Shown: positions 45,058 through 53,322, counted from the stretch's first letter. The stretch: 64,000 nt of DNA from Bdellovibrionia bacterium (GCA_030427805.1 JAUICP010000001.1:558001-622000), one strand, 5' to 3'. Notes: generated by a model not told the origin, from the sequence alone. Made by a program: numbers and translations.

Positions 45058-45264
45058 CCTAAGCCTCACCAAAGAAAACAGGATCTAGAATAGTTGGTTT
45101 TGATCATTTTCTCTAGGAAACGGATTAAACTTCTCTATTTTAAACGACTCTCTTTTTATTATGTTTTAATGCTTTCTTAATTATTTTTGAAATAGAAAAT
45201 GAGAGCCTTTTGCAAAATCTACCTCGTCTCTAATTGGGAAAATAGAAATTATATTCTTTGAACT

Positions 45265-48200
45265 CTAACGCCAGCTTCGAGGTTTGGGATTGATTGCTCC
45301 TGGCCGGATTTCGATGCCGCTTGATATATGGGACATAATTTTTTGAATGGGGAGCTTACCCATTTCTTTAACGATAATATTATAAACTCCCTGGTGAACC
45401 TCGAGAGTTCCATTGACCCATAAAAAAGGAGTTTCAGTAATTAGAATTCGGTGTTGATAGTAGGTCTGTGGGTGGAGAACCAGGTTATAGGATCCCGTTT
45501 CATCTTCGAGAGTAATAAAACACATTCCTTTTGCAGTGGGAGGTCTTTGCAGAATACTCACCATACCGCTGACTCGCAAAACTGTTTGGTCACTGAGTGA
45601 TTTAATTTGTTTTGCTGTGTAAAAAGGACTTTGGGATTTTGTCACGAGCTTTTGATTGAGAAAGTCAATATAAGGGCGAATGACAGAAAGGGGATGATCA
45701 GTGATTGAGTACCCTTTAGTTTGATATTCTCGATTGAGGCGATCCCAAGTTCCTTCGCGGGGAATGAGCGGGCTCACATTACTGGTGCTCTCAAGTTTTC
45801 TTTCGGGTTTTCCAAAAAAGAGGCTATTGGGGTCAAGGTTTAGACTAGGAATGAGCCACAGAGCCTGTCTAGCATTGAGACCAAGGGATTCAAGACCTCC
45901 AGAGGTTGCTAGATAAATAAGTGAATTTTTTTGTAAGTTGGTTCTCTGTATGAGGTCTTCAATGTTTTTAAAAGCCCCTTGTTCGTGACGACTCTTTAAG
46001 ATCTTCTGAATTTCGTGATCCCGTAAACCATAGATCGCGTTAAGGCCAACACGAATTCCTAATAGGCCGTTGCGATCCTTTTCTAAAGTGTATTCATCAG
46101 AAGACTGATTGATATCCAGTGGAAAAAACTCGACGCCGTGCCTTTGTGCATCGGCAATCAGTGCTCTCGGTGAATAGAACCCCATGGGTTGGCTGTTGAG
46201 GAGAGCACAGGTAAAACTTTCTGGGTGATGGCGCTTAAGGTAACAACTCGCATAGCATATTAGGGCAAAGCTTGCTGAGTGACTTTCTGGAAAGCCATAG
46301 GCTGAAAAACCTTTTATAGTTTTATAAATTTGTTCGGCATAGCTTTGCTGAATCCCATTTTTCATCATGCCCGTTAAAATACGCTTTCTTAAACCATCCA
46401 TGAGAGTCTTTCTCTTCCAGGCACTGGACATGATTCGTCTGAGTTCATCGGCTTCCCCGGGCGTGAAGCCAGCGACTTCGACAGCAATTTGCATAATTTG
46501 CTCCTGAAAAATGGGAACGCCAAAAGTTTTTTCAAGAACTCTTTTGAGGGCGGGGTGAGCATAAGTGACTTTCTCGAGGCCTTGTCTCCTTCGAACATAG
46601 GGGTGAACCATTCCCCCTTGAATGGGGCCGGGACGGACAATAGCGATTTCAACAACCAAGTCGTAATAGTTGGCCGGTTTCAGTCGGGGGAGAAGAGACA
46701 TTTGTGCTCGAGATTCAATTTGAAAAACGCCGACGGTGTCAGCTTCTTGAATCATCCTATAGGTTTCAGGGTCTTCTTTGGGAATTTGTGCTAAATTCCA
46801 TTCAATGCCTTTATGCTCTTTAAGAAGATCCAAACATTTTTTAAGGGCGAAGAGCATGCCGAGGCCGAGTACATCAATTTTCATAAGTTTTAGGGCCTCA
46901 ACATCATCTTTATTCCATTGAATGACATAGCGATCCTGCATACTGGCTTTTTCAACGGGAACAATTTCGACAACGGGGTTTTGTGAAATGACAAAGCCAC
47001 CGGTGTGAATTCCTAAATGTCTTGGAAAGCCCTGAAGCTCCATGCTGAGACGTAAGACATGCTGAAACTGTTGGGGGGAGAGGTTGAATTCAGCCACCTT
47101 CTCTGGGTTTTCAACGAGGCGAGAAAGTCCCTCTCGACCCATAAATTTAACCATGGCATTTATTTTATTATTGGGAACACCCATAACCTTTGAAGTTTCG
47201 CGCAAAGCCATGCGCGAGCGGTAGCAAATCACCGTACAAACCATGGCGGCATGATCCGCTCCGTACTTTTTATAGATGTACTGAATGACTTCTTCTCTGC
47301 GGTTGTGTTCAAAGTCGATATCAATATCGGGAGGCTCCCCTCGTTCTTTCGAAATAAAACGTTCAAATAGTAAATCGACTTGGGTGGGATCGACATTCGT
47401 TAAACCGAGGGCATAGCAGACAACTGAATTGGCTGCAGAGCCGCGGCCTTGATAGAGAATATCTTGTTTTTTTGCAAATTCACAAATATCCCAGAGAGTT
47501 AAAAAATAATCTTCGTAGTTGAGTTCATTAATTAATTTCAACTCATGTTCGATGAGTTGAATGACCTTTTGAGGAATTCCTTTTGGATAGCGCCATTTTA
47601 GTCCCTCTGCGACTTTTTGTCGTAGAAACTTTGGAGCTGAACTCCCTGGTGGCAAATAATCTTGAGGATAGATGTACTTGAGTTCAGTGAGTTTAAATTG
47701 CACGCGATCGGCAATTTGCAGAGTCTTTTCTAAAAGATCTTTTCGATCTTTCCACAAGAAAGCCAGCTGATCGAGGGGTCGTAAAAAACGTTCTCGATTA
47801 GCGGTGAGGCGGGTCTTTGCCTCTTTGAGTTGGCATTTGTGAAAGATACAAGTTAAGACATCGAGCAGGGGCTTCCGATCCGGATGATGCATGAGTGGTC
47901 TTTGTGTCGCAAAGAGTTCAAAGCCCCCTTGCTTTTCAAGTTGTAAAGCTTGTTGATAAAGCTGAATAGACTCCCAGGAAAAGTCTTTCCAAACTGGAAT
48001 ATAAAGTCTGTCACCAAAGATATCCCGAATTTGCACAAGTTTATCCACATCCCAAGGAGGAAGGGCAAAGATTATTAGGTTTTCGTTATGATCGAGTACT
48101 TCCTTTAAAGAGAGGCCAGAAAAGCCCTTATCCACATGGCGTTTGGCCTGAGTAATAAGACGACAAAGGTTTGAATAGCCGTTCTTATTTATAGGAACAA

Positions 48201-48564
48201 GCACGATATTAGAACTATCGGTGAGGGTAAGTTCACTACCAATGATATATTTAAAATTCTCAAAACTCGAGCTATAGGAATGTTCTTCGAAAGATGATTT
48301 GTTGTAGGCGGCCTTAAAGCCTCGAACCACACCGTACATGCCATTAAGATCAGAAAGGCAAAAACCAGCATAATTGAGTTCTTGGGCCTTCTCGACCATT
48401 TCTTCTGGGTGGGAGGCCGCTTGTAGGAAAGAAAAATTAGAACGACCCAGAAGTTCTACAAAACGAGTGGTCCCGGAGTAAGTCAGATAGTGATCGGGAC
48501 TCACTAGGGAAAGATCATTTTTGGAACCTTTCTGGGATTTCTTTGATTTTATTTTCGATAGCAT
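45265..48564 (-). CDS. dnaE2: Error-prone DNA polymerase III alpha subunit DnaE2 (ImuC)
   Basis: The protein has 1,099 residues, usual for DnaE2. An N-terminal PHP domain (about 30-280) starts RSNFSFLQAASHPEEM; the polymerase active site is PPDIDIDFEHNRREEV near residue 412, then the palm and fingers with MICY-like YGFPESHSASFALICYASCY, a helix-hairpin-helix part, and an OB-fold domain near 990. It does mutagenic translesion synthesis with ImuA and ImuB after DNA damage. The PHP metal residues look lost (ELLGRS and SDLNG where catalytic PHP domains have HxH and TDHDG), so no proofreading is expected. It is 446 bp downstream of imuB. No strong ribosome-binding site precedes the ATG. Confidence 0.93.
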   Translation of the reverse strand: MLSKIKSKKSQKGSKNDLSLVSPDHYLTYSGTTRFVELLGRSNFSFLQAASHPEEMVEKAQELNYAGFCLSDLNGMYGVVRGFKAAYNKSSFEEHSYSSSFENFKYIIGSELTLTDSSNIVLVPINKNGYSNLCRLITQAKRHVDKGFSGLSLKEVLDHNENLIIFALPPWDVDKLVQIRDIFGDRLYIPVWKDFSWESIQLYQQALQLEKQGGFELFATQRPLMHHPDRKPLLDVLTCIFHKCQLKEAKTRLTANRERFLRPLDQLAFLWKDRKDLLEKTLQIADRVQFKLTELKYIYPQDYLPPGSSAPKFLRQKVAEGLKWRYPKGIPQKVIQLIEHELKLINELNYEDYFLTLWDICEFAKKQDILYQGRGSAANSVVCYALGLTNVDPTQVDLLFERFISKERGEPPDIDIDFEHNRREEVIQYIYKKYGADHAAMVCTVICYRSRMALRETSKVMGVPNNKINAMVKFMGREGLSRLVENPEKVAEFNLSPQQFQHVLRLSMELQGFPRHLGIHTGGFVISQNPVVEIVPVEKASMQDRYVIQWNKDDVEALKLMKIDVLGLGMLFALKKCLDLLKEHKGIEWNLAQIPKEDPETYRMIQEADTVGVFQIESRAQMSLLPRLKPANYYDLVVEIAIVRPGPIQGGMVHPYVRRRQGLEKVTYAHPALKRVLEKTFGVPIFQEQIMQIAVEVAGFTPGEADELRRIMSSAWKRKTLMDGLRKRILTGMMKNGIQQSYAEQIYKTIKGFSAYGFPESHSASFALICYASCYLKRHHPESFTCALLNSQPMGFYSPRALIADAQRHGVEFFPLDINQSSDEYTLEKDRNGLLGIRVGLNAIYGLRDHEIQKILKSRHEQGAFKNIEDLIQRTNLQKNSLIYLATSGGLESLGLNARQALWLIPSLNLDPNSLFFGKPERKLESTSNVSPLIPREGTWDRLNREYQTKGYSITDHPLSVIRPYIDFLNQKLVTKSQSPFYTAKQIKSLSDQTVLRVSGMVSILQRPPTAKGMCFITLEDETGSYNLVLHPQTYYQHRILITETPFLWVNGTLEVHQGVYNIIVKEMGKLPIQKIMSHISSGIEIRPGAINPKPRSWR

Positions 48565-48625
48565 AGTTGCAGTAAATCATTCATGGCCCTGGTGTCGTAC
48601 AAAGAAGAGTATCTGGGGAAAGTAT

Positions 48626-48718
48626 TTAGTGGGACGTTTTCAATAGAAGGTAAGCAAAGTTTTTTAGGCCACTACTTTTCTTTGTCGATAATTGATTTCC
48701 ATTTTTATTCTTTTTCAT
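48626..48718 (-). CDS. Small lysine-rich ORF (30 residues) upstream of dnaE2
   Basis: AAAAGGAG lies 5 bases before an ATG at 48718. The frame reads MKKNKNGNQLSTKKSS then GLKNFAYLLLKTSH and stops at 48626, 61 bp before the dnaE2 start. It has eight lysines and a short hydrophobic patch. It could be a leader peptide that helps set dnaE2 translation, a small protein of the mutasome, or a chance frame with a good site. No family recognised. Confidence 0.45.
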   Translation of the reverse strand: MKKNKNGNQLSTKKSSGLKNFAYLLLKTSH

Positions 48719-48740
48719 ATCAACTCCTTTTAGTTCACAT

Positions 48741-48848
48741 GCATAAACCCAGTATCAATTCCTCTAATATAAAATGAGAGACAGTCCTCAAAGCTTGCAG
48801 CTTCTGAGGAGCTCTCATTTTATATGAGGAATAGTTACTGGGTGCATA
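48741..48848. repeat. 108-nt nested inverted repeat (large hairpin) between imuB and dnaE2
   Basis: The left arm 48741-48780 and right arm 48812-48848 pair over about 35 positions with few mismatches: AAAATGAGAG/CTCTCATTTT is perfect, then CCTC(A)TAT, AGTA-C-ATT and CCC continue outward. Inside, TCCTCA (48785-48790) pairs with TGAGGA (48805-48810) and AAGCT (48791-48795) with AGCTT (48799-48803), so the whole segment folds into one hairpin with a 3-base loop. The pairing weakens but continues outside these limits. No T-run follows on either strand. Confidence 0.7.
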
Positions 48849-48999
48849 CATATAAACCTAAATCCTTTCTTATAAAAATAGCGAAGAGAGGAGAATCAAG
48901 GTGGTGAAAGAAACGAGGCAAACGGTGCAAGTAAGCGAAGAGGCGTACTCTAGTACGTCGATTGAGCGAACGGACCGTTAACGAAGTTAATTTCACCAT
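48835..48999 (-). CDS. Small basic ORF (54 residues) directly after imuB
   Basis: The imuB stop TAA is part of TAAGGAG, which lies 6-7 bases before an ATG at 48999; the imuB stop and this start are 11 bases apart. The 54 residues are strongly basic (VKLTSLTVRSLNRRTRVRLF, then AYLHRLPRFFHHLDSPLFA) and end VCTQ at 48835. Spacing suggests a co-translated third member of the imuA-imuB operon. Against this, the first two thirds coincide with an imperfect palindrome, so the frame may be a by-product of an element inserted after imuB. Confidence 0.4.
   Translation of the reverse strand: MVKLTSLTVRSLNRRTRVRLFAYLHRLPRFFHHLDSPLFAIFIRKDLGLYVCTQ
48903..48997. repeat. 95-bp imperfect palindrome after imuB
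   Basis: Three stem segments are co-linear: GGTGAAA (48903-48909) with TTTCACC (48991-48997), AACGGT (48921-48926) with ACCGTT (48974-48979), and GGCGTACT (48942-48949) with AGTACGTC (48952-48959) around a CT loop. The stretches between them pair only in part. The element begins right at the small ORF start codon after imuB and could be an RNA structure or a decayed mobile repeat. Confidence 0.55.
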
Positions 49000-49010
49000 A
49001 TTGTTTCTCC

Positions 49011-50321
49011 TTAGTCGAAGTAGCCGTGTAGGAAGTAGTCCTGACTACTAGTATCCTGAAATATCCACAAACATTGCCCGGCCGGAGAGAGGGCAAAATA
49101 ATAATCTCTTTCTTGGTGCACGTCCCACCATTCATCCTCCAATCTTTCAATAGGTGTTGTTGTTAAAAACTTCATTCCACGAACCTCGAAAGGACTGAGT
49201 CTCTCTGGGTCCGATAAAATTCTTGAGGGGCGAGGAGCTTCAACAAGTCCTTCGCTATAGGCTGGAACCACTCTTAAGGCACCACCTTCTTCTTCGTAGG
49301 TGGTCTCCATGGGAGTAAAGTCGGACTTTTCAGCGCGAACGCTCCAAGAGTCTTCCGGTAGAATTGAATCCTGCATATTAAAGAAGCCCGCTTGAAAAGA
49401 GCTTTGTTGTAAGACGCTAACTAAAACCTGTAAGCGATCTTCGTCACGAACTTGGGGCTCAAAGAAGTTCAACTGGTGCTCTTTTTCTGGGATACTCTTC
49501 ACTTCAATTTCGTATTCACGAATGGGGTTTTCTAAATTGAGCCCATTGAGTTTATTCTCCATCAGGGTCGTGAATAGCTCCAGGTTTCTATTGGGAGTGG
49601 AGGGCTCTAGATCAAGGCAATGATGAGCATTAGAGTACTCACAATAGAGTCGGAGCTGAATCTTGTAGGCAAAGAGGGCTCTGGCTTGGAGTCGGGCAAA
49701 GAGGTGTTTGAGGGAGACTTCCACTTGGCGCATAAGGAGAGGGAGCATGGAAACCGGGAAATCCATATAGCGGTAGTCGAGAATATGCTCGCTCGGTCGA
49801 AGTGGAGATATGACTTGCTCCTCAAGCCCGTGAATTTTGCGGTAAAGGAGCCTGCCCAGGTTTCCCCAGCGTTCCTCGAAATCCGTTTGATCAAAACGCC
49901 AGAGGTCCCCCAGCTTATTAAGGCCCAGTAAATAAAGTTGCGAAATAACTTGTTCAACATTTCTTTCTTTCTCCCAATATTTTAATCCTTCAAAATATTT
50001 TAGACAGTTAATGGCTAAAGCTTTTATTTGTTCCACTTCATCGGCGGGACTCGAGATAAACTCTTCGTACATTGTGGCAAAGGTCTGGGCCGTATAGGTG
50101 GTATTGGCAATGGCTCCATTGGCTGGCCCGATAAGTTCTTCTGCCGTTTCAATGGCCTGTTTCAGGATATTTTCTTCGCTCTCAAAAAGAGGAACACTCT
50201 TAGTAATGTCGATGAAAATAAGGTTGGGGCTACGATACTGTACGCAAGGGCTGAACTTGAGAAAAACCTCTGCTAGAGATGCCTTGCATTCCTTGTGTAA
50301 GTTGAGACATAAAATTCGCAT
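49011..50321 (-). CDS. imuB: ImuB, inactive Y-family polymerase-like mutasome hub
   Basis: The protein has 436 residues. AGGAGG lies 7 bases before the ATG at 50321, so the start is firm. It begins RILCLNLHK as ImuB does, has the Y-family palm/fingers outline and helix-hairpin-helix region (LYLLGLNKLGDLWRFD), but the usual catalytic Asp/Glu residues near the N-terminus are absent, as is normal for ImuB. A beta-clamp-binding motif QLNFF lies near residue 284. ImuB is known to bring DnaE2 and the clamp together. The start overlaps imuA by 92 bp. Confidence 0.88.
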   Translation of the reverse strand: MRILCLNLHKECKASLAEVFLKFSPCVQYRSPNLIFIDITKSVPLFESEENILKQAIETAEELIGPANGAIANTTYTAQTFATMYEEFISSPADEVEQIKALAINCLKYFEGLKYWEKERNVEQVISQLYLLGLNKLGDLWRFDQTDFEERWGNLGRLLYRKIHGLEEQVISPLRPSEHILDYRYMDFPVSMLPLLMRQVEVSLKHLFARLQARALFAYKIQLRLYCEYSNAHHCLDLEPSTPNRNLELFTTLMENKLNGLNLENPIREYEIEVKSIPEKEHQLNFFEPQVRDEDRLQVLVSVLQQSSFQAGFFNMQDSILPEDSWSVRAEKSDFTPMETTYEEEGGALRVVPAYSEGLVEAPRPSRILSDPERLSPFEVRGMKFLTTTPIERLEDEWWDVHQERDYYFALSPAGQCLWIFQDTSSQDYFLHGYFD

Positions 50322-51060
50322 ACTCGATCCTCCTGATAAAGTGGGGGGTGGGTCTGTATAGGGCCCGGTTGATAGTTATTTTTTTGCTTTCTAATTTAAG
50401 AATCATTGAGAACAGTTGCGGGCTATAGCGGTGCCCTTGGGAGTTGTGTAAGATCAAAGCCGTCTTATGTTTGCGACTGAGTCTTTGTAGGCGTTCTAAT
50501 TGATAGCGCTTCAGTTGTACGGTGCTAAGGTCACAGCCGATCAAGTCAAAGAGCTCACAACTCATTACTTCTTGCAGAGAAAAAAACACCTTCTTGCTGT
50601 CTAGGGGAGATTGCACAACAAGAAGGCGGGACAAATCGATTTGTTGCTGCCACAACGGCAAAGGATTCAAGAGAAGAGAAGAAGCTTTTGGCTTGATTTC
50701 TTTGTTGCTGCGGCCTTGGAGTACCTTTTGTACACCTTCGGCCTTGCGCCGCGAACTCAAGCCAAAATCATCTTCTCTATTGTGTACAGCTTTCTCTTCA
50801 CTAATGTTGATCCAGGCAGACCAGCGCGCACTATGACTGACCTCTCTAGCTGCGCGCAACCAGAAGGAGGTAGCTCCTAAGCCAGGAGCAGCATTGATCA
50901 GGGAAATTCCATTTTTAGGAAAGCCCTGCCAAAACAGGAACTCATCCAACTGCTGAATGCCAGTGGGGACGCCCTGGGGAGCGGCCACATACTGATCATT
51001 CAGCAGCTGGGATGAGAGTTGGCTCTTGAGTTGTTGTAGTTTTTGTTCTTTTGTTTCCAC
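50230..51060 (-). CDS. imuA: ImuA, RecA-like mutasome protein
   Basis: The protein has 276 residues. A RecA-like core starts at GVPTGIQQLDEFLFWQGFPK; the Walker A position reads NAAPGLGATS, lacking the usual Lys. ImuA is known to interact with RecA and ImuB during induced mutagenesis. The end of the typical ImuA core lies near YRPTPH, and the reading frame continues for about 30 residues into imuB, with a 92-bp overlap, unusually long for a bacterial operon. Downstream of lexA by 152 bp, all on the minus strand. Confidence 0.82.
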   Translation of the reverse strand: METKEQKLQQLKSQLSSQLLNDQYVAAPQGVPTGIQQLDEFLFWQGFPKNGISLINAAPGLGATSFWLRAAREVSHSARWSAWINISEEKAVHNREDDFGLSSRRKAEGVQKVLQGRSNKEIKPKASSLLLNPLPLWQQQIDLSRLLVVQSPLDSKKVFFSLQEVMSCELFDLIGCDLSTVQLKRYQLERLQRLSRKHKTALILHNSQGHRYSPQLFSMILKLESKKITINRALYRPTPHFIRRIEYANFMSQLTQGMQGISSRGFSQVQPLRTVS

Positions 51061-51142
51061 AATAAACCTTATATAAACTAATTCTGTTTAGTCTTAAGCT
51101 ACAAAAAGACCAATCAGTGAAAAATTCAAAATGTAAGTATAG

Positions 51143-51156
51143 CTCTCACTTGAGAG
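51143..51156. promoter_or_regulatory. 14-bp perfect palindrome between lexA and imuA
   Basis: CTCTCA-CT-TGAGAG is a perfect palindrome in the 152-bp gap upstream of imuA, next to a TGTAAGTAT that matches one unit of the repeat array ahead of lexA. It could be an operator for imuA, distinct from read-through from lexA. Not tested. Confidence 0.35.
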
Positions 51157-51212
51157 AGTAAGAGTTATCCAAGAGGAATCTCTGACAACTCGATTGGAGT
51201 TTTAATCCAAGT

Positions 51213-51989
51213 TTAAAACTGGCGGATCAGTCCCACGACAATTCCGCGAATTTCTACTTCATCCCAGCGGTACCAAAAAGACTTCATTCTTTTATTGGCG
51301 GGGCGAAGTTCAATATTACAATGGGGATCTTGCCCCTGTTCTTCTAGTTTTTTCGGGCTATGCAGATAGAAGTGTTTTACGGTTGCTTCATTATCTACCA
51401 CGGCCACAATAATCTCTCCATCTCTTGCTTCTTGTTGTTCTTGTACAAGAAGAAGGTCATCCTCTAGAATTCCGTCTTCAATCATGGAATCCCCTTCAAC
51501 CCGAAGAGCATAGGTTCGCTCAGGGTTGCGAATCATACTGGCCGGAATATCCACAAACTCATCGTGCTCCATGCGTTCAATGGGAATTCCAGCAGCCACA
51601 CGACCGAGTAAAGGAAGGCTCAATGCTTCAGGCGCTAATTGAGGAGCCTCAACGTCTCTTTCACCGTCGTCGATCTGTGTTTGTAGAGCTCCAGAACTTT
51701 GCAAAAGGGTAATGGCTCTTTTGCGATTTCCACCGGGCATGTGGATGTAGCCCTTGGACTCTAGCTGTTTAAAATATCTTTGTACGGAGTTAATGGATTT
51801 AAATCCAAAATGCTGCTGCACCTCTTTGTAGGAGGGAGCAATGCCCCGTTCTTTCATGTAAACTTCTAAAAACTCAAGAACTCGCTTTTCTTTGACAGTG
51901 AGTGATTGAATGGGGGTTTCATCGCCAAAGCCCTGGCTGAAATCCTCATCATTCATACTATTAGTTAAGTCATCTCTGTGTTCTGCCAT
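51213..51989 (-). CDS. lexA: LexA repressor
   Basis: The protein has 258 residues, about 55 more than usual, from an extra acidic N-terminus (1-28) and longer linkers. The DNA-binding winged helix is LTVKEKRVLEFLEVYMKERG followed by APSYKEVQQHFGFKSINSVQ. The cleavage site is Ala-Gly in GRVAAGIP near residue 130, the nucleophile Ser is in EGDSMIEDG near 166, and the general base Lys is in EATVKHF near 203. It represses the SOS regulon until RecA triggers self-cleavage. AAGGA lies 7 bases before the ATG. Its upstream region holds five 11-bp repeats. Confidence 0.93.
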   Translation of the reverse strand: MAEHRDDLTNSMNDEDFSQGFGDETPIQSLTVKEKRVLEFLEVYMKERGIAPSYKEVQQHFGFKSINSVQRYFKQLESKGYIHMPGGNRKRAITLLQSSGALQTQIDDGERDVEAPQLAPEALSLPLLGRVAAGIPIERMEHDEFVDIPASMIRNPERTYALRVEGDSMIEDGILEDDLLLVQEQQEARDGEIIVAVVDNEATVKHFYLHSPKKLEEQGQDPHCNIELRPANKRMKSFWYRWDEVEIRGIVVGLIRQF

Positions 51990-52104
51990 TTTGAGTCCTT
52001 GATGGGGTTAAAAGTCGTTCCGTCGACTTTGCTCACACTTACTTACTGAGTCTTTTGTTATCCTTCTTTCTCTTGGCTGTTTCAATCTCTGTGTACAAGT
52101 TTTT

Positions 52105-52159
52105 TGTAAGTAATGTATAAGTTATATGTAAGTTATGTGTAACAAATGTGTAAGTCAAA
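52105..52159 (-). promoter_or_regulatory. Five 11-bp direct repeats over the probable lexA promoter
   Basis: The plus strand reads TGTAAGTAATG, TATAAGTTATA, TGTAAGTTATG, TGTAACAAATG and TGTAAGTCAAA end to end, each exactly 11 bases, about one helical turn. On the minus strand the shared core is TTACA(C/T)AT. The last unit overlaps TTGACT (minus strand), a good -35, with a weak -10 (TAACTT) 17 bases on. The array starts about 115 bp upstream of the lexA ATG. It is likely an operator array for LexA itself or for another regulator bound on one face of the helix. Confidence 0.6.
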
Positions 52160-52262
52160 GCACTTTTTGAGTTCTGGACGTTTTTTTATAAGTAGCTGAA
52201 ATGGCTCAAAAATAGAGGCCTAGCCCTGAGTCATGTCATAGGCAATAGCTCCCGATACCAGA
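52160..52262. other. Middle of the lexA - 3D-domain protein intergenic gap
   Basis: The 466-bp gap between two divergent genes (51990-52455) holds the 11-bp repeat array on the lexA side and the 26-bp dispersed element with terminator on the other. In between, this stretch shows no gene or hairpin I can support. Confidence 0.4.
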
Positions 52263-52335
52263 GCGCTACCAAAAGGAAGCTTCTACCTAACAGGTGTCAA
52301 AAGAGTAGACGAGGAGGCGCAAATGAGCGCCTTTT
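52263..52335 (+). ncRNA. Copy 1 of a 26-bp dispersed element with terminator; candidate small RNA
   Basis: GCGCTACCAAAAGG-AAGCTTCTACCT (52263-52288) is identical to 55113-55138. It is followed by ACAGGTGTCAAAAG, which has a partial match (GGGTGTAAAAAG) in the second copy, and then by a terminator: AGGCGC (52315-52320) pairs with GCGCCT (52327-52332), followed by a T-run. ACCT and AGGT on either side of a variable loop can pair in both copies. This may be a roughly 75-nt small RNA, or a 5' leader structure of the gene at 52456. Confidence 0.4.
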
Positions 52336-52455
52336 CGCATGGAAAGATGTTTGCAATTTCTATCTTGTACAAGAGAGAGTGGGCATCTGAAAGTCATTTC
52401 AAATTCCCAAAAAATACATAGTTAAATAAGAATCGGCAAGCTTAGGAGAGTGTGC

Positions 52456-53322
52456 ATGTCTCGGAAACTATTAGTCGTAGTTTTCATGGGCCTTTTGTGC
52501 TCAGATTCTGCATTAGCTGTTGGTCATTATGATGAAGAAAATCAAGCCCAATCCATTGAACCCGGAAGACAGGCGATTCCTCATAATAATGTCAGGAGCT
52601 GTGAGCAGATATCTAGAAATAGAAGTCAATATTCACAAGGTAGAGTGGGCTACGAATGCCAAGGGCAGGCGAGTTGTACTCCGCGATCGAGTTCGGATCG
52701 GTATAATAAAGGAGTCACCCAATACTTTGCTCCCAGATTTTCTGATCTCAATGGGAGAAGACGTAGAGACTGTTACGATATCGAAGGTACCTGCATTGTA
52801 GATGACATTTTACATAACGTGGGTATGGCACCCAGAGATTTGAGTACCACTAATTGCAAATATGGATTTGGGACTGGAGTGAACGATTTCAATCCGACCA
52901 ATTGTCTGGATCCCTGTCGAACAGTAGCAGCTGACCCAGGCGAATATCCTATTGGTACCGTTTTATTTTTTCCGAGTATGGCTGGCAAAATATGTCCACA
53001 AACAGGGCAACCTGTTGATGGGTGTTTTGTAGTCGGTGATGGCGGTGGATGGATTCGCGGTGAAGGACGTTTTGATTTTTTCACTGGGGATTGCCTCAAT
53101 TACGATCGAGGAGTTTGTCGCGATCGTCACAACTTGAATTTTTCAGTGGACATGGGTGAACATTTTTATGTCGTTCCTCGAAACGACTCAATTGCCACTG
53201 CTTTGAGAGGAGAACAAACTAACTATTTAAATAGTCTTTGGAATGGAGGGACTCTTTATACGGAGAGGAGCACTGCAATTACAAGGAGTCTTTTTCCTCG
53301 AATGAGACCTATAGACCGATAA
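52456..53322 (+). CDS. Secreted 3D-domain (MltA-like) protein
   Basis: The protein has 288 residues from an ATG at 52456 with TTAGGAGAG just upstream. A signal peptide ends SDSALA. Residues 150-225 form a 3D-type double-psi barrel: TVAADPGEYPIGTVLFFPSM, GCFVVGDGGGWIRGEGR and FDFFTG, with the aspartates that define the MltA/3D active site. About ten cysteines suggest disulphides. Such domains cleave peptidoglycan or its cross-links in the periplasm, which fits cell-wall turnover or prey-wall attack; the latter is speculation. Its N-terminal 130 residues are unrecognised. It is followed by a terminator. Confidence 0.75.
   Translation: MSRKLLVVVFMGLLCSDSALAVGHYDEENQAQSIEPGRQAIPHNNVRSCEQISRNRSQYSQGRVGYECQGQASCTPRSSSDRYNKGVTQYFAPRFSDLNGRRRRDCYDIEGTCIVDDILHNVGMAPRDLSTTNCKYGFGTGVNDFNPTNCLDPCRTVAADPGEYPIGTVLFFPSMAGKICPQTGQPVDGCFVVGDGGGWIRGEGRFDFFTGDCLNYDRGVCRDRHNLNFSVDMGEHFYVVPRNDSIATALRGEQTNYLNSLWNGGTLYTERSTAITRSLFPRMRPIDR

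Noticed and set aside
48741-48848. Integron attC site
   Set aside because: Palindrome size fits, but I do not see the GTTRRRY and RYYYAAC core sites at the ends or an integrase or cassette array nearby.
52105-52159. CRISPR array or plasmid-type iterons
   Set aside because: Repeats are 11 bp with no spacers, no cas genes and no replication gene; position at the lexA promoter explains them better.
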